Shown here: piece by piece, positions 55,610-63,595 of the stretch | Layout of the letters: the number at the start of each line of letters is the position of its first letter | How positions within the stretch are numbered: position 1 is the first letter of the stretch | Assembly: GCA_963710735.1 (NCBI GenBank) | Contig: CAVQBN010000005.1 | Span: 124,001 to 188,000 of the forward strand | Origin: FEN-1297 sp963710735 | GTDB taxonomy: Bacteria; Bacteroidota; Ignavibacteria; Ignavibacteriales; Ignavibacteriaceae | Reading direction: 5' to 3' | Length of the DNA stretch: 64,000 nt | Notes under the pieces: generated by a model | What the model was told of the DNA's origin: nothing | The model's database searches: none | What the model saw: the letters and a program-made list of their open reading frames with translations, nothing else | Translations under genes and position numbers: made by a program

Positions 55610-55963
55610 TTACCGTTTTACTGATTTTGGTTTCCAGAGATGTTTTTCTAAATCGACAAATCCATCTTTAGTGAATTTCACTCCTTCTGATTTTAATAAA
55701 TCTTCCATAATATCCGCATCACCAAAATGTAGTTTCCCTGTGAGGGCCCCGAATCTATTTACTACCCGGTGGCATGGAAGTCCTGATTCTTTTGCTCCGT
55801 TTAGTGCCCAGCCAACAGTTCGTGCAGCTGACCGGATTCCGCAAGCTTCTGCAACATCTCCGTATGTTGTCACTTTTCCATAAGGTATTTTTGCTACTAT
55901 TTTATAAACTCTATCAAAGAAATCTTCATTTTTCTTATTTGATATTTTCTTCTTAGCCTTCAT
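55610..55963 (-). CDS. MGMT-family DNA-binding protein (short alkyltransferase)
   Basis: 117 residues, only the C-terminal DNA-binding domain of O6-alkylguanine-DNA alkyltransferases. Seen: VYKIVAKIPYGKVTTYGDVA with the recognition helix (SAARTVGWALNGAKE) containing the Arg finger, and GLPCHRVVNRFGALTG. The active-site motif is PCHRV, so the acceptor Cys is present. True alkyltransferase-like proteins have Trp there. The N-terminal domain of full Ogt is missing. It may repair by methyl transfer or only flag lesions for excision repair. Confidence 0.85.
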   Translation of the reverse strand: MKAKKKISNKKNEDFFDRVYKIVAKIPYGKVTTYGDVAEACGIRSAARTVGWALNGAKESGLPCHRVVNRFGALTGKLHFGDADIMEDLLKSEGVKFTKDGFVDLEKHLWKPKSVKR

Positions 55964-55977
55964 TTATGGAACGAGAA

Positions 55978-57079
55978 TTAGTTTTGAGTAAATTTTAGTA
56001 AAAAAGCTTTGATGAATTTATTTAGATCGCCATCCATTACACCCTGAACATCTGAAGTTTCTTCGTCAGTACGATGGTCCTTGACCATATTGTAAGGATG
56101 AAAGACATATGATCTAATCTGACTCCCCCACTCTATTTTCATTTTTCCTTTTTCAACTTCGTCTAATTCAGCTTCATGCTTTTCTTTTTCTATCTGGTAT
56201 AATTTTGATTTAAGCAGTTTCATTGCGTTAGTTCTATTCTGCAATTGTGATCTTTCACTTTGGCAGGCAGCTACAACTCCTGAAGGAAGGTGAGTTATTC
56301 TTACAGCAGTTTCAACTTTATTAACGTTCTGTCCGCCTTTCCCACCGGATCGATATGTGTCAATTCGGAGATCTGCAGGATTTATTTCTATTTCGATTGT
56401 GTCATCAATTTCGGGAATAACAAATACTGAGGCAAAGGATGTATGTCTTCTTTTATTAGCATCGAAAGGAGAAATTCTTACTAACCGATGTACACCATTT
56501 TCAGCTTTTAGATATCCATAACTGAATTCACCTGTAACTTCTATAGTTACACTTTTAATTCCGGCTCCATCTCCATCAAGGATATCAACGATAGACATTT
56601 TAAAATCGTTTTGCTCACCCCATCGTAAATACATTCTCATCAACATCTCAGCCCAATCTTGCGCCTCTGTTCCGCCTGCGCCTGAATGAATAGTAAGGAT
56701 ACAATTTAGGGCGTCATCTTTTCCGCTTAACATATTTTTAAATTCAGCGTTTTCAACTGCATGTTCCAAAGATGTAAGCTCATTTTGGATTTCGTCAGCA
56801 AATGACTCATCTTCCTCTGCTTGAGCTAATTGAATAAACTCTTCCAGATCTTTGGATTTCTTATCAACGTCATTCCATAATTCAACCCAGTTTTGAAAAG
56901 ATTTTATTTCATGTAATGTTTTTTGAGCAGCAATTTGGTCATCCCAAAATGATGGTTCGGTAGTTTTATGTTGTAAATCTAATATCTTGGAGTTTTTGTT
57001 ATCGACGTCAAAGATAACCTCGTAATTTATGGATTCTTTCTTTATACACTTTCAATTGTTTTACTTCGTCCTCGTACAT
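55978..57079 (-). CDS. prfB: Peptide chain release factor 2, with programmed +1 frameshift
   Basis: RF2 of 366 residues read through the classical autoregulatory frameshift. The first 23 codons (57079-57011, MYEDEVKQLKVYKERIHKLR then GYL) end at CTT TGA C. Skipping the T at 57010 restores the main frame at GAC 57009 (DVDNKNSKILDLQH...). A Shine-Dalgarno-like GAGG sits just before the slippery CTT. Downstream: the codon-recognition motif SPF in RISPFDANKRRH, and the hydrolysis motif GGQ in RSGGKGGQNVNKVET. RF2 reads UAA and UGA, so low RF2 favours shifting and hence more RF2. A plain reading that starts at 56769 loses the N-terminal domain and is wrong. Confidence 0.95.
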
Positions 57080-57128
57080 ATAGTTTTCCTCGATTAATTA
57101 GTATTAAAATTTTCTTATAGGAATTATT

Positions 57129-57440
57129 TTAAACTTCCAATTCCATTCTTAGTAATGCTGCTGCAAGAGTTTTCCCCTGGGCATCGAGCTTTAACGAAAC
57201 TGTACCGCCGCCGCCAAGTGTATTGTGAAGTAAAAAGTTTAAAGCACGCAAATTAGGCAATTCATATCTTTCGACTTCACCAAGACAAATGCCTTCAAAA
57301 TGCTTTTTAACTCTTTTAACGGTTAAATGTTTTTTAATAATATCATAACCTTTATCATCGTAGGCAATTATTCCTACATTAGCGGCATCACCCTTGTCAC
57401 CGCTTCTGCCATGTGCAATGTCTAATAATTTTATTTTCAT
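57129..57440 (-). CDS. AtuA-associated small ferredoxin-like-fold protein
   Basis: 103 residues from ATG 57440. Seen: KLLDIAHGRSGDKGDAANVG at residues 3-22 and NFLLHNTLGGGGTVSLKLD, the pattern of the small domain found C-terminal to or beside AtuA/DUF1446 proteins. It starts one base after the AtuA stop codon. In some genomes the two are fused; here they are separate, with a clean stop and start, so no frameshift is suspected. It probably forms a complex with the upstream product. Confidence 0.85.
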   Translation of the reverse strand: MKIKLLDIAHGRSGDKGDAANVGIIAYDDKGYDIIKKHLTVKRVKKHFEGICLGEVERYELPNLRALNFLLHNTLGGGGTVSLKLDAQGKTLAAALLRMELEV

Positions 57441-57441
57441 T

Positions 57442-58809
57442 TTACAACTCAATTAGTTTAACTTCTGGCTTAACAAGATTTTTCGGGATTAGGGCAGGCC
57501 AATATGCAACTACCTCACTCGGCTTCGGCCTACCTCCTGCGAAACCCGTAACACTTGGTGGTCCGGTTAATATAAGCGGAGCTATTTCTTTTCCAAACCT
57601 TTCGACTGATGTAAAATCTTTTGAGCGAACTGCAATTCTCAACATTACTTCATTAATTTTATCTTCGTCAATTTTTTCGGACAGCGGACCATGACAAGAA
57701 TCGTAACCGACAAATTCAGTTCTTATTTCTTCAAATTGTAGATTTAAATTTTCCAGACGTTTTCTTAAAATATTATCAGCAGCTTTTGCTTTAGTCAATG
57801 CTTGAGGCCACGAATATGTTAGACTTGCTGATGCTGAAAAACCGCTTTCGTATGAACAAGAAACTTTATAAAATTCAGTGGCATCGCTGCCTTTGATGCT
57901 ATTAACTTTTACTCTATCGTTACCTTTATCATCAAGTTTGATGGAAGTGAAATCAGCAACACAATCCGGTGTAATATAATTTGCAGGGTCACCTATTTCA
58001 TAAACTAATTGTTCAGCAACAGTTTCAAATGAAACTTTGCCGCCGGTGTTAGAGTGTTTTGTTATTACAAATTCACCATTTGGATACGCTTCCGCAATTG
58101 GAAAACCTATTTCAGCTAAATCTGGTACCGACTGCCAATCGCCTAAAAAATTACCACCGGACGATTGTCCGCCACATTCTAAAATATGCCCGGCGATAGT
58201 TCCTGCAGAAAGTAAATCAAAATCATTTTCGCTCCAACCGAATTCATAAATCATGGGAGCTAAAGTTAAACCGGTGTCTGTTGTTCTCCCCGTAATTATA
58301 ATATCTGCTCCTTTTTTTAGTCCTTCAACAATCGGGAAAGCACCGAAATAAACATTCGCACTTAATATTTTATCTTTCACTTCTATAATGGATTCACCAG
58401 TATCCATATTATTTAGTTCGCAGCCTTTAGAAATTATTTCATCAATTCGATCTTTAATATTATCTCCGACAACAACAGCGATTTTAAGATTTTTAATTCC
58501 CAAACCTTTTGCTACATCTATTACAGCCTCCGCACAGGCAACGGGATTAACACCACCTCCATTGGTAATTACCTTAATATTTTTATTCAGGCAAATAGGT
58601 AAAATCCTTTTCATCAAATCCGGAATATCTTTTGCGTAACCCAGCTTTGGATTTTTATTTTTTTGTTTCTGCAGAATGGACATTGTAACTTCTGCAAGAT
58701 AATCCATCACCAGATAATCAATTTCTCCTTTTGTTACCTGATTATAAGGAGCATCAATCAAATCGCCCCAAAATCCTTGGCCGGAAGCTATTCTAATTTT
58801 TTCTTTCAT
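57442..58809 (-). CDS. AtuA-family protein (DUF1446, acyclic terpene utilisation)
   Basis: 455 residues. Seen: RIASGQGFWGDLIDAPYNQV at the N-terminus, VKVITNGGGVNPVACAEAVI, IITGRTTDTGLTLAPMIYEF and ECGGQSSGGNFLGDW, all typical of the AtuA family named from acyclic terpene catabolism in Pseudomonas. No other terpene or branched acyl-CoA genes lie nearby, so the original role is doubtful here. It is sandwiched between miaA and the small partner gene with single-base spacing, in one minus-strand operon ahead of prfB. Confidence 0.88.
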   Translation of the reverse strand: MKEKIRIASGQGFWGDLIDAPYNQVTKGEIDYLVMDYLAEVTMSILQKQKNKNPKLGYAKDIPDLMKRILPICLNKNIKVITNGGGVNPVACAEAVIDVAKGLGIKNLKIAVVVGDNIKDRIDEIISKGCELNNMDTGESIIEVKDKILSANVYFGAFPIVEGLKKGADIIITGRTTDTGLTLAPMIYEFGWSENDFDLLSAGTIAGHILECGGQSSGGNFLGDWQSVPDLAEIGFPIAEAYPNGEFVITKHSNTGGKVSFETVAEQLVYEIGDPANYITPDCVADFTSIKLDDKGNDRVKVNSIKGSDATEFYKVSCSYESGFSASASLTYSWPQALTKAKAADNILRKRLENLNLQFEEIRTEFVGYDSCHGPLSEKIDEDKINEVMLRIAVRSKDFTSVERFGKEIAPLILTGPPSVTGFAGGRPKPSEVVAYWPALIPKNLVKPEVKLIEL

Positions 58810-59732
58810 TAATAACCCTCCATTCGGATAATTTTATCCGTAATATTTTGTAAATCCTTTTGAGATTTAATATCAAACCAGACAATTCTGTCGTCTGCTC
58901 TGAACCATGTTAACTGTCTTTTCGCATATCTTCTAGTATTTCGCTTTATCAACTGTACAGCAGTTTCCAAATCAATCAAATTATCCAAATAAGCGATAAT
59001 TTCTTTGTAACCGACCGTATTTAACGAGTTCGATTTTTTATCAAATCCGTTTTTTAAAATTGATTTAGTCTCATTAATTAATCCAAGATTCATCATATCA
59101 TCAACTCTTTTTTCTATATTTTTATAGAGAGTCGATCTTTCCCATCGAAGTCCGTATTGTTTAAATTGAATATCAACACCTCGCTTATGCTCCACATGAT
59201 GAACACTAATGGGTTTTCCAGTTAAATGGTAAACCTCCAATGCTCGAATTATTCTCTTCCAATTCTGAGGCATCATTTTAGAAGCACTTTCCATATCAAC
59301 TTTTTTTAATTCTGAATAAAGAAATTCATTTCCGAAGTCTTTTCTTTTTGAAAGCAGCAAATTTCTATATTCTGTGTCAACACCTACCGAGTCAAAGATG
59401 CCATCGACTAAAGCTTTAACATATAAACCGGAACCGCCTACAACTAATGAAGTTACATCATCTAATAAAAGTTTTTGTATAATATTTAAAGCTTCATTTT
59501 CGAAACGACTTACATTATAATTTTCATCCGGATTTAGAAAATTTATAAAATGATGCTTTACTTTTGTTAACTGATCAATAGTAGGTTTCGCTGTTCCAAT
59601 ATCCAGATACTTATAAATTTGCCTGCTGTCTGCTGAAATAATCTCAGAATTTAGCTTATCGGCTAGGATTAAACTTAAACTAGTTTTTCCTGAGCAAGTC
59701 GGCCCGACAATTACAATTACTTTTGACTCCAA
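58809..59732 (-). CDS. miaA: tRNA dimethylallyltransferase MiaA
   Basis: 307 residues. It adds a dimethylallyl group to A37 of tRNAs reading UNN codons. Seen: P-loop IVGPTCSGKTSLSL at residues 7-20, ISADSRQIYKYLDIGTAKP, LVVGGSGLYVKALVDGI at about 96-112, and RRYAKRQLTWFR near the C-terminus. Length is normal. It overlaps pcm by 16 bases upstream and touches atuA downstream. Confidence 0.96.
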   Translation of the reverse strand: MESKVIVIVGPTCSGKTSLSLILADKLNSEIISADSRQIYKYLDIGTAKPTIDQLTKVKHHFINFLNPDENYNVSRFENEALNIIQKLLLDDVTSLVVGGSGLYVKALVDGIFDSVGVDTEYRNLLLSKRKDFGNEFLYSELKKVDMESASKMMPQNWKRIIRALEVYHLTGKPISVHHVEHKRGVDIQFKQYGLRWERSTLYKNIEKRVDDMMNLGLINETKSILKNGFDKKSNSLNTVGYKEIIAYLDNLIDLETAVQLIKRNTRRYAKRQLTWFRADDRIVWFDIKSQKDLQNITDKIIRMEGY

Positions 59733-60355
59733 CCTTCTCTGCCTATAAGCGGAACGAATGAGAATTCTGGGATATCTTGAACTTGAAATTCTTCATTGTC
59801 CAATTTAGTAATAATTTTAAGTATTTGTGAACTTTTATCACCAACAGGGATCACAAGTCTGCCATTCACAGCCAATTGTTTTTTTAATGAAACAGGTATT
59901 GATGGAGATCCGGCGGTTACAATTATCCCATTATAGGGTGCAAACTCATCCCACCCGATTGTACCGTCGCCGCATTTTATATGAGCACGAATTCCCATAT
60001 CCTCTAAAAGCTTTTGAGCTTTAATATAAATATCAAAATTTCTTTCAATGCTAAATACTTTAATTCCCATTCGATCTAATATTGCCGCCTGGTATCCTGA
60101 ACCGGTCCCGATTTCCAGCACTTTATAATTTGGTTTCAACTTCAAGGCTTGCGTCATAAAAGCAACGGTATAAGGCTGGGAAATTGTTTGCCCATAACCT
60201 ATTGGCAACGCTACATCCTTATATGCATGATGCCTCATTGCTTTTGGAACAAATTTTTGTCTTTGTATTTCTCCAATCGCTTTGAATACATAAATATCAT
60301 TTATGCCCTTTTCTGATAAGTTGTCTACCAGTTCCTGTCTTTCTCTTTCGTACAT
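59717..60355 (-). CDS. pcm: Protein-L-isoaspartate O-methyltransferase
   Basis: 212 residues. It methylates isoaspartyl residues in damaged proteins using SAM. Seen: the family region VALPIGYGQTISQPYTVAF at about residues 49-67, SAM motif I VLEIGTGSGYQAAILDRMG at about 79-97, and post-motifs GDGTIGWDEFAPYNGIIVTA. It is the first gene of a minus-strand group pcm-miaA-atuA-small partner and then prfB. Confidence 0.95.
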   Translation of the reverse strand: MYERERQELVDNLSEKGINDIYVFKAIGEIQRQKFVPKAMRHHAYKDVALPIGYGQTISQPYTVAFMTQALKLKPNYKVLEIGTGSGYQAAILDRMGIKVFSIERNFDIYIKAQKLLEDMGIRAHIKCGDGTIGWDEFAPYNGIIVTAGSPSIPVSLKKQLAVNGRLVIPVGDKSSQILKIITKLDNEEFQVQDIPEFSFVPLIGREGWSQK

Positions 60356-60454
60356 TAGTCTCTATTTATTTTATTTATTTAACTTATAAAGATAAAATAA
60401 AAATTTAATATTTATTAATTTTGATTATTATTTTGAAATTATTTCGGAGTATTT

Positions 60455-60973
60455 ATGATAGAAATAATCGGCGGCGCTTTACTAATTGCAGCCATGAGAA
60501 TCTGCGATGTTTCATTGGATACAATTCGCGTAATTTTGGTTGTACAAGGCAAAAAATACAGTGCTGGCATTGTCGGCTTTTTTGAAGTTTTAATCTGGGT
60601 ATTTGCAATAAGATTTGTGTTTCAACATCTGGATGTTATTCCGAACCTTGTTGGTTATGCTTTTGGATTTGCTATGGGAAATATCATCGGAATAACCATC
60701 GAACAAAAAATCGGATTCGGATATAGTCAGTTGAGCGTTATTTCAATGCATCATACAGATGACATAGCCAATACTTTAAGAAAGTCTAAATTTGGTGTAA
60801 CAATTTTACCAGCGGAGGGCGGCTCAGGTGGAGTATCTGTCATAGTATTAATTTGCCCAAGAAAACAACAAAGGAATGTTATAAAACTAATTGAATCAAT
60901 TGATAAGAAATCTTTTATAACTATACAGGGTTCAATTCCCTATAGGGGATTTAAGCAGATGACTCGAAAGTGA
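60455..60973 (+). CDS. UPF0316/DUF2179 membrane protein
   Basis: 172 residues. The N-terminal half has three hydrophobic helices with the conserved RICDVSLDTIRVILVVQGKK and GFFEVLIWVFAIRFVFQHLD segments of UPF0316. The C-terminal half is a small soluble domain (TILPAEGGSGGVSVIVLICP). CGGAG precedes the ATG by about 7 bases. It stands alone, divergent from pcm. Molecular role is unknown. Confidence 0.9.
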   Translation: MIEIIGGALLIAAMRICDVSLDTIRVILVVQGKKYSAGIVGFFEVLIWVFAIRFVFQHLDVIPNLVGYAFGFAMGNIIGITIEQKIGFGYSQLSVISMHHTDDIANTLRKSKFGVTILPAEGGSGGVSVIVLICPRKQQRNVIKLIESIDKKSFITIQGSIPYRGFKQMTRK

Positions 60974-61058
60974 TTCTTAAAGTGGGATTTAAAAAAATGT
61001 TATAAACTAATATAATTGGAAATGACGGTCAGAATTATAACTAATTTCTTTTGAAGAA

Positions 61059-61110
61059 GAGGCGCCGGTCGGATTCGCCCGCCAAATGGCGGGTTGCAGA
61101 CCTTCGCCTT
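61059..61110 (-). repeat. Partial, disrupted copy of tRNA-Cys
   Basis: GAGGCGCCGGTCGGATTCG (61059-61077) and TTGCAGACCTTCGCCTT (61094-61110) are identical to the 3'/T-arm part and the anticodon/D-side part of tRNA-Cys at 61373-61446. The 18 bases between them in the tRNA are replaced here by the palindrome CCCGCCAAATGGCGGG. The 5' end of the tRNA is missing. The fragment abuts the stop codon of the GIY-YIG gene. It cannot form a working tRNA. Confidence 0.9.
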
Positions 61111-61111
61111 T

Positions 61112-61351
61112 TCAGTATCCTTTCGATTTTAGAAATTCTCTCCCATATCCGTTCTTAAAATATTTCTCCCTATTCATTGCTGTAGTCTTATCCTCATATT
61201 GTTCAAAGTATACTAATTCCAAAGGTTTTCTGTGGCGTGTTGATTTTACTAATCCGCTTTTGTGTTCGCTTATTCTTCGTTCTAATTTTTCTGTAAAGCC
61301 TATATATCGTTTATTATCTTTCCCGCTTTTTAATACGTATACATAATACAT
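61112..61351 (-). CDS. GIY-YIG nuclease-domain protein (UPF0213/YhbQ type)
   Basis: 79 residues, one GIY-YIG domain. Seen: YYVYVLKSGKDNKRYIGFTE, where YVY and YIG stand for the GIY-YIG strands, the catalytic Arg in LERRISEH, and the metal-binding Glu in MNREKYFKNGYGREFLKSKG. Small stand-alone members of this family have been linked to nuclease activity, but few have known roles. The gene starts 22 bases after tRNA-Cys on the same strand, and its stop touches a broken tRNA-Cys copy, so it looks like a selfish or homing insertion. Confidence 0.9.
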   Translation of the reverse strand: MYYVYVLKSGKDNKRYIGFTEKLERRISEHKSGLVKSTRHRKPLELVYFEQYEDKTTAMNREKYFKNGYGREFLKSKGY

Positions 61352-61372
61352 GGTGGGTTTCGTTTTTGTTTG

Positions 61373-61446
61373 AGGCGCCGGTCGGATTCGAACCGACGAA
61401 TAAAGGTTTTGCAGACCTTCGCCTTAGACCACTTGGCTACAGCGCC
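61373..61446 (-). tRNA. tRNA-Cys (GCA)
   Basis: The reverse strand gives acceptor GGCGCTG/CGGCGCC with U73 (typical of tRNA-Cys), anticodon stem AAGGT/ACCTT with loop CTGCAAA (anticodon GCA), and T-arm GTCGGTTCGAATCCGAC. 74 bases, CCA not encoded. It is intact, but part of it is duplicated at 61059-61110. Confidence 0.95.
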
Positions 61447-61480
61447 TTTTAATAATTAAAATCCACTTTCGTGGAACTAG

Positions 61481-61553
<73 letters not shown>

Positions 61554-61770
61554 ATAAAAGTTATTCAAAGAACTGTAGAATTTACGTAAAAATATAAATT
61601 CTTTTATGATTAATTTTAGATATTAAATATAATATGATTAGCACATTCTTGCAATAATATTTTGATATTTATAACCATTTTTTAGTTCGTGTTTAATTTT
61701 TCACAAAAGAGATTCAAATTTTTTATTAAATTGGATTGTCTTTCAAAAGAGATAACCAAAATTTTTCAAT

Positions 61771-62376
61771 ATGAATTATTTACTAAGTGTCGTTATAGGA
61801 TACATTGTAGGGTCATTTCCAACAGCTTTTTTAATCCTAAAAAAGACAAGAGGGATTGATATTACCGGGAAAGGTTCCGGAAATGTCGGAGCTTATAATT
61901 CATTTGAAGTATCAAAATCTAAAACTATTGGTGCTTTAGTCCTTTTGATTGATGCTCTCAAGGGACTTCTGAGCGTCTATTTAACTTTATTAATTTTACC
62001 AAAAGAGTTTGTATATCCGGCCTTAGCTATTATGCTTGCAGTTTTTAGCCATTGTTATAATCCATGGTTAAAATTTAAAGGCGGAAGAGGCTTAGCGACT
62101 AGTGCTGGCGGTTTAGCGTTGTTATTTCCTTTTCTTCTTGCTGCATGGATGATGATTTGGGTCATAATATATTTAATAAAAAAAGATATAATTTGGGCTA
62201 ATCTTTGGGCCACTGTTATGTCTTTAGTTTTAGTTTTCACTACTAACCAAATAGCAATTAAATATACTTTTCCCCGGGCCGAATCAATATCATTATTAAT
62301 TTTATTTTCAACTGCTATATTAATTTTGATTTTGATAAAGCATGTTGAACCTTTAAAAGATTTATTGAAAAGTTAA
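61771..62376 (+). CDS. plsY: Glycerol-3-phosphate acyltransferase PlsY
   Basis: 201 residues, an integral membrane enzyme that acylates glycerol-3-phosphate from acyl-phosphate, the first step of phospholipid synthesis. Seen: motif 1 IVGSFPTAFLI near the N-terminus, GKGSGNVGAYNSFEV (the family has GSGNxGATN), CYNPWLKFKGGRGLATSAGG with the catalytic GGRG region at about residues 106-111, and several hydrophobic helices. Length is standard. Confidence 0.95.
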   Translation: MNYLLSVVIGYIVGSFPTAFLILKKTRGIDITGKGSGNVGAYNSFEVSKSKTIGALVLLIDALKGLLSVYLTLLILPKEFVYPALAIMLAVFSHCYNPWLKFKGGRGLATSAGGLALLFPFLLAAWMMIWVIIYLIKKDIIWANLWATVMSLVLVFTTNQIAIKYTFPRAESISLLILFSTAILILILIKHVEPLKDLLKS

Positions 62377-62401
62377 AATATATTTAAAATGAGGAAGATC
62401 G

Positions 62402-63595
62402 ATGAGTAATAAAAGAAAAAGAAACTTATTAACAATTGCAGGTGTTTTAGTACTTTTAATTTCGATATATTTATTTACCCAGTCGGAGATGCATGCTCCA
62501 TTATATTCTGATTCAAGTAATTCAAATTATTCATTAGCTGCATATCAACAAAAAGCACAAAATAATAATTCAATTAATGACAGCAGGCAGACAGCAATTA
62601 CTAAAACTGTTCAATCGGTTAGCCCAGCAGTTGTAGGAATTAACGTAACCGAGGTACAACAATACAGCAGTCCTTTCGGTTCGTTTTATAACGATCCTTT
62701 TTTCCGGCAGTTTTTTGGTGACCAGGGTACATATAATCAAAAAGTAAAAGAGCTGGGTTCAGGTTTTATCATTTCTCCAGATGGTTACATTGTAACTAAT
62801 GATCATGTTGCAGGCAATGCTTCCGAGGTTACTGTCACTTTGACTAACGGTAAGGAATATAAAGCTAAAATTGTTGGGACTGATCACCCAACAGATATTT
62901 GTTTATTGAAAATAGACGATACTAACTTACCTTATGTTACTCTAGGGAATTCAGATAATATTCTTATTGGAGAATGGGTAATTGCTTTTGGAAATCCTTT
63001 CGGGCTTTTTAGTTTAAATGATAAACCGACTGTTACAGTTGGAGTTGTAAGTTCAACTGGAATGAATTTGGACCAAATGGATAACCGCTATTATTTAAAT
63101 ATGATCCAGACTGATGCCGCAATTAACGGAGGCAACAGCGGAGGGCCTTTAGTCAACAGCATCGGCCAGGTTATCGGTATGAATACTTTAATTTATACTG
63201 CCGGTGGAGTAAAAGGAAACATCGGATTAGGATTTGCAATTCCAATTAATAAAGTGAAAAGGATTATTACACAACTAAAAGAACATGGTAAGATTAACAG
63301 AAATTATAATATCGGATTAAAGATACAATCAATCGATGAAGGAATAGCAAAATATTATAATCTTCAAAATACACGGGGAGTTATTATTACGCAGGTAATA
63401 CCAAGTACACCGGCATCACGGGCAGGTTTAAAAGAAGGCGACATAATTTTACAGATAGATAATTATTTAATTAATGATGAACAAACTCTTATCGGAGTTT
63501 TTGAACAATTCAGTTCTGGCGAAACTATCACATTAAAAATTTTAAGAGATAACAAAGTAATTACAAAGCAAATGAAACTGGAGAAAACTTCATGA
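62402..63595 (+). CDS. DegP/HtrA-type serine protease (S1C) with one PDZ domain
   Basis: 397 residues. A single N-terminal helix (LLTIAGVLVLLISIYLFT) anchors or exports it to the periplasm. The trypsin-like domain has the triad His in VTNDHVAGNASEV, Asp in TDICLLKIDD and Ser in NGGNSGGPLVNSIGQ. A short Q-linker precedes it and includes SPFGSFYNDPFFRQFF, the LA-loop seen in HtrA proteins. One PDZ domain follows (IIEQV-like GVIITQVIPSTPASRAGLKE); full DegP has two. It handles misfolded envelope proteins. The stop overlaps the purB start (ATGA). Confidence 0.93.
   Translation: MSNKRKRNLLTIAGVLVLLISIYLFTQSEMHAPLYSDSSNSNYSLAAYQQKAQNNNSINDSRQTAITKTVQSVSPAVVGINVTEVQQYSSPFGSFYNDPFFRQFFGDQGTYNQKVKELGSGFIISPDGYIVTNDHVAGNASEVTVTLTNGKEYKAKIVGTDHPTDICLLKIDDTNLPYVTLGNSDNILIGEWVIAFGNPFGLFSLNDKPTVTVGVVSSTGMNLDQMDNRYYLNMIQTDAAINGGNSGGPLVNSIGQVIGMNTLIYTAGGVKGNIGLGFAIPINKVKRIITQLKEHGKINRNYNIGLKIQSIDEGIAKYYNLQNTRGVIITQVIPSTPASRAGLKEGDIILQIDNYLINDEQTLIGVFEQFSSGETITLKILRDNKVITKQMKLEKTS

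Larger units (their letters stand above)
61059..61372 (-). mobile_element. Candidate GIY-YIG mini-element at tRNA-Cys
   Basis: The unit runs from the 3' end of intact tRNA-Cys through the GIY-YIG gene to the broken tRNA copy, 314 bases. It ends on both sides with the same tRNA 3' sequence (GGCGCCTC on the minus strand), as expected if DNA carrying a tRNA tail inserted at the gene and displaced the old tail. No integrase is present; the only gene is a nuclease. Mobility is inferred from layout and not demonstrated. Confidence 0.5.

Noticed and set aside
55978..56769. Treating the prfB interruption as a sequencing error or truncation.
   Set aside because: The site has the complete classical frameshift signal (SD-like element, CTT, TGA C), so it is programmed.
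57129..57452. AtuA and its small partner as another frameshifted fusion.
   Set aside because: The AtuA frame ends in a clean stop, a proper ATG follows after one base, and separate genes are common for this pair.
61086..61346. An 86-codon plus-strand frame over the GIY-YIG locus.
   Set aside because: It overlaps the minus-strand GIY-YIG gene, whose catalytic residues are all visible, and part of it reads through the tRNA relic.
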